DNA of 64,000 nucleotides from G965197405 sp965197405 (GTDB lineage: Bacteria; Chloroflexota; Dehalococcoidia; Lucifugimonadales; JAGWBF01). How positions within the stretch are numbered: position 1 is the stretch's first letter; each line of letters starts with the position of its first letter. Shown here piece after piece: positions 34,168 through 42,463 of this stretch. Under the pieces are notes generated by a model. The model was not told where the DNA came from and did no database searches. It worked only from the letters and a program-made list of their open reading frames with translations. Position numbers and translations under genes: made by a program. The DNA lies in the NCBI GenBank assembly GCA_965197405.1, contig OZ240206.1:2480001-2544000 (forward strand), read 5' to 3'.

Positions 34168-34278
34168 CTCGTTGAGCCAGACTCCCTTGACAGTTGCCCG
34201 GTCTCTAACTACACTACAGAACATAGCAGGCGCAATCCTGGCCTGCCCTACCCGGCCCACCCGGAAGGAGGAAATCGG

Positions 34279-34734
34279 ATGACATCCAGCGCGATTGCGG
34301 CGGAGCTTGTTTACACCTGGAAGACGTTCAAAATCATCAAGATGGTCGAATACGGCGTCAGTTTCGACGTACTGACTTCCGGAGGCACTATTCCTCCGGA
34401 GGGGGCACGCTTTGATGCTTACTTCGACGTTGATTTGGAAGGCCCGAGACTCAACGGCAAAATGAGCTGCGCGGACTATATTCACGTCCGTCCGGATGGT
34501 CGCATCCAGCTTCATATCCACGGTGAAATCACCACCGACGACGGGGAGAAGATCGGCGTGTTCGCCGACGGCATCTCCACCCACAAAGAGGGCACGAGAT
34601 TTTACCATAACGAGAACGTGACCCTCCTCACGTCGTCCCCTAAATACTCATGGGTGAACGAGCTTCAGGTATGGGCCAAAGGCAACGTCAACCCCGGCAC
34701 CGGTGAGGTGGACATCGCGGGGTACGTCGGCTGA
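34279..34734 (+). CDS. DUF3237-family protein
   Basis: 151 residues. The beta-barrel pattern LEGPRLNGKMSCADYIHVRPDG, QLHIHGEITTDDGEKIGVFADG is the DUF3237 signature; the function of this family is not established, although it is often encoded with aromatic or CoA catabolism. No signal peptide. A GGAAGGAGG site lies before ATG 34279. It lies 111 bp after the DUF35 gene and 35 bp before the next gene, and so belongs to the same cluster. Confidence 0.75.
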   Translation: MTSSAIAAELVYTWKTFKIIKMVEYGVSFDVLTSGGTIPPEGARFDAYFDVDLEGPRLNGKMSCADYIHVRPDGRIQLHIHGEITTDDGEKIGVFADGISTHKEGTRFYHNENVTLLTSSPKYSWVNELQVWAKGNVNPGTGEVDIAGYVG

Positions 34735-34769
34735 AGCAGGTCTAAGCAGGCCTGATAAGGAGGTCTGAA

Positions 34770-35438
34770 ATGGCGAACAGGAAGGGAAAGGGCCTTCTAA
34801 TGGTCTGGGCCGATGTGCCCGCAGACAAGGAAGAGGAGTTCAACCGGTGGTACAACGAGGAGCACATAGCGGAGCTTCTGGCCATCCCGGGATTTCTCGA
34901 CGCGGCACGCTACCAGGCCATAAGCGGCGGCCCCCAATACCTGGCCTGCTACGAGCTTGAGGGTCCCGAGGTGATAGATGGCCCGGCCTACCAGAAGCAC
35001 CGGGAGAACCCCACCGAGTGGTCCCAGAGGATGTCGCCCAGGATTATCGCCACCACTCTCATCGCCAACGTCTATCAGCAAATCTTCCCCACGGAGACCT
35101 CCCCGGCCGTGGCCGGGAGCGACATGGCCCCCGTTCTCCAGATAGGCCGCATGAGCATTCCGGCGGACGAAGAGGACAGGTTCAACGAGTTCTACAACAC
35201 CGTCTACGCTCCGAACTACGAGAAGGTGCCCGGCTGCAGACGGTTCAGGCGTTACGCTGCGTTCAGAGGCGAGCCGAAATACTCGGTGGTCTACGAGTTC
35301 GAGCACGAGAATGTCTCCCAGACCCCCGAGTGGGAAGCCGCCAGGCAAGAGTCCGGCGGCCCCTTGGGAGACACCTTCCCTCGAATGGAGCACGCCGCCG
35401 GCTCTCCCGGCATCTACAGGAAGATTTTCCAGCTCTAG
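34770..35438 (+). CDS. Tandem dimeric alpha-beta-barrel (EthD/DABB-like) protein
   Basis: 222 residues formed by two related halves. The first has LMVWADVPADKEEEFNRWYNEEHIAELLAIPGFLDAARY; the second has LQIGRMSIPADEEDRFNEFYNTVYAPNYEKVPGCRRFRRY. Each half has the strand-helix-strand pattern of a DABB ferredoxin-like barrel, a fold of small oxygenases, isomerases and heme-degrading proteins, so the protein may form a barrel with itself. AAGGAGGT precedes ATG 34770. It closes the thiolase cluster; a terminator follows 58 bp downstream. The reaction is unknown. Confidence 0.8.
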   Translation: MANRKGKGLLMVWADVPADKEEEFNRWYNEEHIAELLAIPGFLDAARYQAISGGPQYLACYELEGPEVIDGPAYQKHRENPTEWSQRMSPRIIATTLIANVYQQIFPTETSPAVAGSDMAPVLQIGRMSIPADEEDRFNEFYNTVYAPNYEKVPGCRRFRRYAAFRGEPKYSVVYEFEHENVSQTPEWEAARQESGGPLGDTFPRMEHAAGSPGIYRKIFQL

Positions 35439-35495
35439 GCCCTCCGGGGTCTCACCCGAAGACAAGAACCCTGCGCCGTACGTACGCCGCTTGCC

Positions 35496-35530
35496 AGAGA
35501 CCCCCGAGGGTGGGGGTCTCTCCTTTATCC
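35496..35530 (+). terminator. Rho-independent terminator after the thiolase cluster
   Basis: A perfect 10-bp stem AGAGACCCCC/GGGGGTCTCT with a 6-nt loop (35496-35521) is followed by CCTTTAT. It lies 58 bp past the stop of the last gene of the cluster. The rest of the gap to 35685 shows TATAAT (35573-35578), possibly for the ABC operon. Confidence 0.75.
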
Positions 35531-35685
35531 TCTCTTATTCCAACACACGCGTGATATACATCAGGAGTCGTTTATAATATAATGGTCTGGATTCAACCCT
35601 GGGACTACCACCTTCGCGAGTCGGGGGCCGCAGCCCCCGGAGGAGGCCCATAGTCCTTCCATAGAAAGTGGTCATACTTATTTAG

Positions 35686-37494
35686 ATGCACGTATTATTA
35701 AGAATTACGGGGATGGCCTGGCACTACAAGTTGCGGCTCATCCTGGCATACCTGGGCTTCTTCGCCTCCGTGGGCTTCTCCCTGGCTATACCCTGGCTCC
35801 TTGGCGAGTCCATTGACAAGCTGGTTGTCCGGTCCGAGGACGGACAAATACTCTCTTTGGGTGACATCGAGCGCAGCACCCTGGTATTCATGGCCCTGGG
35901 CATCCTTGGCGCAAGCCTCATGCGGGGCATCTCCGATTTCAGCCGCACCTACACCACCGATTCCCTCTCCCAGAAGGTGGCCTACGACCTGCGCAACCGG
36001 CTGTACGACAAGCTCCAGCACCTCAGCTTCGCCTTCCACGATAAAGAGCACACCGGCGATCTCATGTCCAAGGCTACCGCCGACGTAGAAGCGGTGCGCC
36101 GGTTTGTTATGATGGGCTTGGTCCGCTCCCTGGAGGTGGGGGTCAGGGTAATAGCCGTCACCTGCATACTGGTCCTCATCAACTGGGAGCTGACCTTGAT
36201 AAGCCTGGCCTTCGTGCCGTTCCTCGTCGTCCGGTCTACCCTCGTGATGGGGAAGATGCGCAGGCTTTGGCTGCGCGTCCAGGAGATTATGGGAGAGTCG
36301 GTGACTATCCTCCAGGAGAACCTCTCAGGCATCCATGTGGTGAAAGCCTTTGCCGCAGAAAAGTACGAGAGCAAGAAATACGCCAGGAAGGCCCAGGAGT
36401 TGCGGGAGGAGTACTACAAGTCCGAGCGTCTGCAGGGGACCAACAGCGCCTGGATGACCCTCTACTTCACCCTGGCGCTGGGCCTTATCCTGTGGTACGG
36501 AGGGCTGGAGGTCATCGGCGGCGACCTCACCGCAGGCGGGCTGACCATGTTCGTGCTCTATCTGAGCCAGCTTACCTTCCCCATTCGAATGACACCCTTT
36601 ATCATCAACAGCTTCTCGCGGGCCGCGTCTTCCGGGCAGAGGCTCTTCGACGTTCTCGACGCCCAATCGCCCGTGGAGGAGAAGCTCGATGCCAGGGACG
36701 TAGGCAGGACGAAGGGTGACGTACACTTCAACGACATATCCTTCTCCTACGACCACCAGGCCCCTGCTCTGAGGCACGTGAACATATCGGCCTCTGCCGG
36801 GGACGTCGTGGCCCTCCTGGGAGCTCCGGGGAGTGGCAAGAGCACCATCGTCAATCTGATACCCCGTTTCTATGACGTCACTCAGGGGCGGATTACCATG
36901 GATGGGGAAGACATCCGGGACTTCACCCTGGCCTCTCTCCGCCGGAACGTGGGCATAGTGCAGCAGGATGTCTTTCTCTTCAGCGCCACCATAAGAGACA
37001 ACATAGCTTACGGCGCTGTGGACGCGTCCTTCGACGACATTGTACGGGCGGCCAGAATAGCCCAGCTTCACGACCATATCATGAGCCTCCCCAGGGAGTA
37101 CGACACCTGGGTAGGGGAGCGGGGAACGACCCTCTCGGGAGGCCAGAGGCAGCGCCTCTCCATAGCCCGCACTATCCTGATAGACCCTCCGGTCCTCATC
37201 CTGGATGATTCCACCTCCAGCGTGGACGTGGAGACCGAGCGCCTGATTCACAAGGCCATGGCCGAGGTGATGAAGGACCGCACCACCTTCGTCATCGCTC
37301 ACCGCCTGAGCACGGTGCGGGAGGCCGACCTGATATTGGTGCTGAAGGACGGAGAGATTGTGGAGCGGGGCACTCACCTGGAGCTCATCTCCCGGCGTGG
37401 GATTTACCGGGACATCTACGAGCTACAGCTGAGGCCTCAAGAGGAGGTCATGCTGGAAGCGACCCTGGGCAGACATAACGGAGGAGACGACTAG
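35686..37494 (+). CDS. ABC exporter half-transporter with degenerate ATP site (subunit 1)
   Basis: 602 residues: six membrane helices (N-terminal half), then an ATPase domain with Walker A GAPGSGKST (379-387), signature LSGGQRQRLS and Walker B VLILDDSTSSVD. The catalytic Glu after Walker B is Asp508 (DD), as in the non-hydrolysing site of heterodimeric exporters such as TM287/TM288. With the next gene it would form a heterodimer for export of drugs or lipids across the inner membrane. No strong ribosome site precedes ATG 35686. Confidence 0.9.
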   Translation: MHVLLRITGMAWHYKLRLILAYLGFFASVGFSLAIPWLLGESIDKLVVRSEDGQILSLGDIERSTLVFMALGILGASLMRGISDFSRTYTTDSLSQKVAYDLRNRLYDKLQHLSFAFHDKEHTGDLMSKATADVEAVRRFVMMGLVRSLEVGVRVIAVTCILVLINWELTLISLAFVPFLVVRSTLVMGKMRRLWLRVQEIMGESVTILQENLSGIHVVKAFAAEKYESKKYARKAQELREEYYKSERLQGTNSAWMTLYFTLALGLILWYGGLEVIGGDLTAGGLTMFVLYLSQLTFPIRMTPFIINSFSRAASSGQRLFDVLDAQSPVEEKLDARDVGRTKGDVHFNDISFSYDHQAPALRHVNISASAGDVVALLGAPGSGKSTIVNLIPRFYDVTQGRITMDGEDIRDFTLASLRRNVGIVQQDVFLFSATIRDNIAYGAVDASFDDIVRAARIAQLHDHIMSLPREYDTWVGERGTTLSGGQRQRLSIARTILIDPPVLILDDSTSSVDVETERLIHKAMAEVMKDRTTFVIAHRLSTVREADLILVLKDGEIVERGTHLELISRRGIYRDIYELQLRPQEEVMLEATLGRHNGGDD

Positions 37495-39396
37495 ATGCGA
37501 GGCTTCGGGGGCGGCTTTGGCGGCATGATGGGCAACATGCGCGGCCTCGAGTCTGGGGGGCTGCGCTCGCCCACCATGGACAACCTGACCGATGAGGGCG
37601 TGGTGGGTAGCGTCTACGACCACAGGGTGGTCACGCGCCTTCTCACCTATCTACGGCCCCACAAGACCAACTCCATCATCGCAATCGTGGCCGTACTCAC
37701 CTACACCGCCGGCGGTGTGAGCATACCCCTGTTGCTCATGTTCGGCATCAACGCCTTCCTCAACGAGGGCAACCGGACGGGGCTCCACCTGATTGCCCTG
37801 GGCTTCCTCGCCGTAACGCTGGTGCACTTTGGAGCGAACTACGTACAGTTCACCTACATGCCCAAAGTGGGCCAGGGTATCCTCTACGACCTTCGCACCC
37901 AGATGTTCAATCACCTTCAGACCCTTTCTACCTCGTTCTTCCATCGCACGCCGGTGGGACGAATCATGTCCCGGAGCCAGAGCGACGTCCTGCAGCTCCA
38001 GGAGACCTTCGAGCTTATTGTCCAGAGCCTCGCCGACATCCTCAGCCTGGTGGGTATAGTGGTGCTCATGCTAATCATAGACTGGCGTCTGGCCCTTGTC
38101 AGCATGAGCGTCATCCCGGTGCTGTTCTTCACCCTTGGCTACTGGCAGAAATTCGCCAGGCGTTCCTTCATGCGCATAAGAAGGGCCATCGCCATGGTCA
38201 ACGGCGAATATAACCAGAACATAACGGGCGTGCGGGTGGTGGAGAGCCTCAATCGCCAGAAGGAGAACCTGAAGCACTTCGACGACCTCAACTACGAGCA
38301 CCTGGACGCCAACATGCAGGCGAGTCGTTTCTCAGGAGGCCTCCAGCCGGTGGTGGAGATTCTGACAGGGTTTGCTATGGGAGTTGTGGTAGTCCTGGGA
38401 GGGTCCCTGGTGCTGAACTCCGGTCTGGAGTGGGGCGTGCTGGTGGCCTTCGCCATGTGGATTCAGAGGTTCTTCGAACCCATCCGCAACCTGACGATGC
38501 AGTACAGCCAGCTTCAACGGGCCATGTCCGCCGGTGTACGAATCTTCGAGATTATTGACCTGAAGCCCGAGGTGAAAGACGCTCCCAATGCCCCCGATAT
38601 GCCCCCCGTCCGGGGCGAGGTGCGGTACGAGAAGGTCGGCTTCCATTACGTGCCCGGGGTGGAGGTATTGAAAGACGTTGACCTGCACATCAGCCCGGGG
38701 GAGACGGTTGCCCTGGTGGGCGCGACGGGGGCCGGCAAGAGCACCTTTGTCACCCTCCTGACCCGCTTCGCCGACGTCACCGAGGGGAGGATAACGGTGG
38801 ACGGCTACGACGTCAGGGAGGTCGCCCGCACCTCCCTGGTCGGGCAGATGAGCATGGTCCTCCAGGAGCCTTACCTGTTCTCCGGCACCGTGAATGAGAA
38901 CATACGCTACAGCCATGAGGAAGCCAGCAATGAAGCGGTCGTGGCCGCCGCCAAAGCGGTGGGGGCACACGACTTCATCATGGCCCTGGAGAACGGCTAC
39001 GAGACCCAGCTTGCGGAGCGGGGCACCAACCTCAGCATGGGCCAGCGGCAGCTAATCAGCTTTGCTCGCGCCATCGTGGGCGACCCTCGCATACTCATCC
39101 TTGATGAGGCCACGGCCAACATTGACACCCACAGCGAGATACTCATCCAGGACGCCCTGAAGCGAGTCCTGAAGGGCCGCACCTCTATCGTCATCGCCCA
39201 CCGCCTCTCCACCATCCGCAACGCCGACAAGATAGTGGTCCTGGACCAGGGCAGTGTGGTGGAGGCGGGCAAGCACCAGGAGCTTCTCGAGCTAAAGGGG
39301 ACGTATGCGCGGCTCTACGCCATAAACTATGGCCTCGAACCCCCGCCGGTCTCCCCTGACGATGCTCTTCGCGGCGCTCATGCCAACGGCGGGTAG
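37495..39396 (+). CDS. ABC exporter half-transporter, hydrolysing subunit (subunit 2)
   Basis: 633 residues: a Gly-rich N-terminal leader (GFGGGFGGMMGNMRG), six membrane helices, then an ATPase domain with Walker A GATGAGKST and an altered signature LSMGQRQL. The Walker B LILDEATANID keeps the catalytic Glu538. The altered signature pairs with the Asp-type Walker B of subunit 1. GGAGGA sits in the end of the preceding gene and the ATG follows its stop directly, so the two are translated together. Substrate is unknown. Confidence 0.92.
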   Translation: MRGFGGGFGGMMGNMRGLESGGLRSPTMDNLTDEGVVGSVYDHRVVTRLLTYLRPHKTNSIIAIVAVLTYTAGGVSIPLLLMFGINAFLNEGNRTGLHLIALGFLAVTLVHFGANYVQFTYMPKVGQGILYDLRTQMFNHLQTLSTSFFHRTPVGRIMSRSQSDVLQLQETFELIVQSLADILSLVGIVVLMLIIDWRLALVSMSVIPVLFFTLGYWQKFARRSFMRIRRAIAMVNGEYNQNITGVRVVESLNRQKENLKHFDDLNYEHLDANMQASRFSGGLQPVVEILTGFAMGVVVVLGGSLVLNSGLEWGVLVAFAMWIQRFFEPIRNLTMQYSQLQRAMSAGVRIFEIIDLKPEVKDAPNAPDMPPVRGEVRYEKVGFHYVPGVEVLKDVDLHISPGETVALVGATGAGKSTFVTLLTRFADVTEGRITVDGYDVREVARTSLVGQMSMVLQEPYLFSGTVNENIRYSHEEASNEAVVAAAKAVGAHDFIMALENGYETQLAERGTNLSMGQRQLISFARAIVGDPRILILDEATANIDTHSEILIQDALKRVLKGRTSIVIAHRLSTIRNADKIVVLDQGSVVEAGKHQELLELKGTYARLYAINYGLEPPPVSPDDALRGAHANGG

Positions 39397-39482
39397 AAGC
39401 TGCTCCGGATTGTAGTCATCGGGTAATTCCTTCGCGCCTTTAAGCGCGTCCTTAAGATGGACTTGAAAGGGGGACCACGCCC

Positions 39483-40580
39483 TTGGCACGGGAGCTTGAG
39501 CGCACTTCGCTCTACGAGATGCACACTTCCCTCAACGCCCGGATGGTGCCCTTTGCCGGATGGGATATGCCCGTCCAGTACGGCGGCATCCTGTCCGAGA
39601 CCAGGGCCGTGCGGTCCGGCGCGGGGGTCTTCGACGTGTCCCACATGGGGAGACTGCATATATCGGGTCCGCAGGCCGGCCTACTCATGGACTGGATACT
39701 TACCGCCGACGCCTCGGGCCTTCGCCAGTCCAGGGCGCGCTATGCCATGATCTGCAACGAAGAGGGGGGTATAATAGACGACGCCGTCTTTTACCGGCAG
39801 GGAGAGGAGAGCTATCTGCTGGTCTGCAACGCGTCCAACCGGCAGTGCGTGCTTTCCTGGGTGCAACGCTGGGCCTATGAGGGTTTTCCCAACACCTCCA
39901 TCGTTGATAGGACCGGAGTCACCGCCATGATCGCCTTTCAAGGGCCGTCAACCCCGGAAGTCCTGGACCAGCTTTGCGATGCTACGCCATCGAGTATGCG
40001 CCCCTTCTCGGCCATCGAGGCGAGTGTGGCCTCCAGGCCCGCCTTTATAGGCCGGACGGGGTACACGGGAGAAGACGGCTTCGAGCTGATAGTCGCGGCG
40101 GGGGACGCCCCCCACCTGTGGCAGACGCTGATGAGCAGGGGGGCCGTGCCCTGCGGCCTGGGTGCCAGAGATGTATTGCGCCTTGAGGCGGGCCTTCCCC
40201 TTCATGGCAATGACATAGACGCTTCAACCACCCCCCTCGAAGCCGGGCTGGGCCGCTTCGTCCGGATGGACAAGGAGTTTGTCGGGGTAGAGGCGCTCCG
40301 TCGCCATAGGGAAGCGGGCCTGAAGCGTATGCTGGTTGGTCTCCTGGTCCAGGGCAGGAGCATAGCAAGGGAGGGATACCCCATACTTGTCGAGGGGACC
40401 GAGGTTGGGAAAGTGACCAGTGGCACCCATTCCCCCACCCTTGACAGAAGTATCTCTATGGGCTATGTTTTGGTGGAATTCGCCGCCCCGGGTCAGAAGC
40501 TACAGGTTGATATACGGGGCAGACTTATCGAGGCGGAAGTCGTACCCCTACCTTTCTACGTCAGGGAAGCAGTCAGATGA
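39483..40580 (+). CDS. gcvT: Glycine cleavage system T protein (aminomethyltransferase)
   Basis: 365 residues. SLYEMHTSLNARMVPFAGWDMPVQY, VFDVSHMG and the GRTGYTGEDGFE core bind tetrahydrofolate; the C-terminal barrel holds VTSGTHSPTLDRSI. It transfers the methylene group of glycine from the H protein lipoyl arm to tetrahydrofolate, releasing ammonia. The start is TTG 39483, with AAAGGGGG about 9 nt upstream. It heads the gcvT-H-P1-P2 operon and overlaps gcvH by 4 bp. No glycine riboswitch fits in the 86-bp space before it. Confidence 0.93.
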   Translation: MARELERTSLYEMHTSLNARMVPFAGWDMPVQYGGILSETRAVRSGAGVFDVSHMGRLHISGPQAGLLMDWILTADASGLRQSRARYAMICNEEGGIIDDAVFYRQGEESYLLVCNASNRQCVLSWVQRWAYEGFPNTSIVDRTGVTAMIAFQGPSTPEVLDQLCDATPSSMRPFSAIEASVASRPAFIGRTGYTGEDGFELIVAAGDAPHLWQTLMSRGAVPCGLGARDVLRLEAGLPLHGNDIDASTTPLEAGLGRFVRMDKEFVGVEALRRHREAGLKRMLVGLLVQGRSIAREGYPILVEGTEVGKVTSGTHSPTLDRSISMGYVLVEFAAPGQKLQVDIRGRLIEAEVVPLPFYVREAVR

Positions 40581-40966
40581 ATCCTACCGACCGGAAGTAC
40601 TCTAAAGAGCACGAATGGATAAAGCTGGAGGAGGGCTCCAGGGGACTGGTGGGCATCACCCACTTCGCTCAGGACCAGTTGGGGGATGTAGTATACTTGG
40701 ACCTCCCTCCGGTGGGGACTCGTCTGGAGCAGTCCGCCAAGCTCGGAGAGGTCGAGTCGGTGAAAGCGGTATCGGACATATACTCTCCCGTCAAGGCCGA
40801 GGTCGTGGAGATCAATCAGGACGTGATTGACCATCCGGAAGTGGTGAACGATGACCCGTATGAGAGGGGCTGGCTTCTTCGAGTTGAGGTCCAAGACGTC
40901 GCAGAGCTGGACGGCCTCCTGACGGCGGAGCAGTATGACGCTTTTCTGAGCGAGGCAGCCCCTTAA
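40577..40966 (+). CDS. gcvH: Glycine cleavage system H protein
   Basis: 129 residues. Lipoyl-domain fold with the attachment lysine Lys63 in VESVKAVSD; the N-terminal KYSKEHEWIKL and C-terminal LTAEQYDAFLS helix are typical. The protein carries the aminomethyl group between P, T and L components. It overlaps gcvT by ATGA, and gcvPA starts directly at its stop. Confidence 0.96.
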   Translation: MNPTDRKYSKEHEWIKLEEGSRGLVGITHFAQDQLGDVVYLDLPPVGTRLEQSAKLGEVESVKAVSDIYSPVKAEVVEINQDVIDHPEVVNDDPYERGWLLRVEVQDVAELDGLLTAEQYDAFLSEAAP

Positions 40967-42289
40967 TTGCGCTCCTTCCACTATATACCCAACACCGAGG
41001 AAGACCGTGCGGAGATGCTTCGCACCCTGGGTATAGACGCCGTGGAAGATCTCTTTGCCGACATTCCCCAGGAGTTCCGTAATCCACCATTAAACATTCC
41101 CCCGCCCCTGTCCGAGTTGGAGTTGAGGCGCGAGCTTGAGACCCTGGCATCCCGTAACCGCAATCTAAGAGATTGCGCATCCTTTCTGGGGGCTGGAGTC
41201 TACAACCACTTCAGCCCCAGCATAGTCCGCTCCATCATCAGCCGGGGAGAGTTCCTTACCGCCTACACCCCCTATCAGCCCGAGGTCAGCCAGGGTACGC
41301 TCCAGGCTACCTACGATTTCCAGACCATGGTCTGCAATCTCTTCGGGATGGAGGTAGCGAACGCCGGGCTGTACGACGGGGCCTCGGCCCTGGCTGAAGC
41401 GGCCCTGATGGCCTGCCGAATCACCGGCAGGGGCCATGTAATCCTCCAAGACGCCGTCTCCCCCGCCTACCGCCAGGTCATAAACACCTACACCCAGCCC
41501 CAGGGCATTGAAGTGAACACCCTCGACCCCCGGGCGCCGCAGATGCCCGACGATGCGGCGTGTATCATAGTCCAGTACCCCAACTTCTTCGGGTATCTGG
41601 AAGACCTTTCCTCGCTGGAGCGGACGGCCCACGACAACGGCGCTCTCCTGGTGGTCTCGGCCAGTCCCGTGGCTATGGGCCTTTTCCGGTCGCCGGGAGA
41701 GTACAACGCCGACATCGTCACAGGAGAGGGGCAAGCCCTGGGCATCCCTCCCAGCTTCGGGGGGCCCTACGTAGGCCTCTTCGCGGCCCGTCAGGAATAC
41801 GTGCGCCAGATGCCGGGCAGGATAGCGGGTAAGACGCTAGATAGCCAGGGCCGGACTGGGTACGTGCTCACCCTGAGCACGAGGGAGCAGCATATACGCA
41901 GGGAGCGGGCCACCAGCAATATCTGCACCAATCAGGCCCTGATGAGCCTGGCCGCGACCGTATACCTGGCCGCCCTCGGCAAGCACGGGCTGAGGCATGT
42001 AGCGGAGCTTTGCTACCACAAGGCCCACTACGCGGCCTCTCTCATAGGCGAGATACCGGGGTTCTCCTTCCCCTTCCAGGGCGCGTTCTTCAACGAGTTC
42101 GCCGTACAGTGCCCCGTCCCTCCGGCAGAGATAAACCGCCGCCTGTTGGATAGGGACATCATCGGCGGCCTGGATATAAGCGACCTGACACCTGGTGGAA
42201 TGCTCCTTTGTGTCACCGAAATGAACACTCGCGAGGACATAGAAACTTTGGCGGCGGCCCTTTCCGAGTTCTCCGGCGCCCCGGTGTAA
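40967..42289 (+). CDS. gcvPA: Glycine dehydrogenase (decarboxylating) subunit 1
   Basis: 440 residues. HYIPNTEEDRAEMLRTLGI, ELRRELETLASRN, FLGAGVYNHFSPSIV and YTPYQPEVSQGTLQA are classic subunit-1 segments; GGPYVGLFAAR and TSNICTNQALMSLAATVYL follow. It pairs with gcvPB to decarboxylate glycine with PLP. The start is TTG 40967, which directly follows the gcvH stop; the family N-terminus begins here. Confidence 0.94.
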   Translation: MRSFHYIPNTEEDRAEMLRTLGIDAVEDLFADIPQEFRNPPLNIPPPLSELELRRELETLASRNRNLRDCASFLGAGVYNHFSPSIVRSIISRGEFLTAYTPYQPEVSQGTLQATYDFQTMVCNLFGMEVANAGLYDGASALAEAALMACRITGRGHVILQDAVSPAYRQVINTYTQPQGIEVNTLDPRAPQMPDDAACIIVQYPNFFGYLEDLSSLERTAHDNGALLVVSASPVAMGLFRSPGEYNADIVTGEGQALGIPPSFGGPYVGLFAARQEYVRQMPGRIAGKTLDSQGRTGYVLTLSTREQHIRRERATSNICTNQALMSLAATVYLAALGKHGLRHVAELCYHKAHYAASLIGEIPGFSFPFQGAFFNEFAVQCPVPPAEINRRLLDRDIIGGLDISDLTPGGMLLCVTEMNTREDIETLAAALSEFSGAPV

Positions 42290-42318
42290 GAGGATGTGTG
42301 ATAAGGTATGGTTACACT

Positions 42319-42434
42319 TCCTCTCCCTCGACGGGAGAGGATTGAGGTGAGGGTGATGCGATGGTGTCCCCCTCATCTCTTCGGCAAGCTCAGGGCAGGC
42401 TCTAACCTTCTCCCACCAGGGGAGAAGGCACCTT
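42319..42434 (+). repeat. Dispersed GGGAGAGGATTGAGG repeat, copy 2
   Basis: Runs from CCTCTCCCTCGACGGGAGAG to CCCACCAGGGGAGAAGG. It matches the right part of the copy at 32254-32404 (GGGAGAGGATTGAGGTGAGGG and CAGGGCAGGCTCTAACC) and lies inside the 174-bp gap that splits gcvPA from gcvPB. It therefore interrupts the glycine cleavage operon without breaking a gene. Confidence 0.75.
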
Positions 42435-42463
42435 GGGAACGATACCTTTAAAAGCAGAAAGCG

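Noticed and set aside
39397..39482. Glycine riboswitch before gcvT
   Set aside because: The space is only 86 bp and shows no tandem aptamer-like structure.
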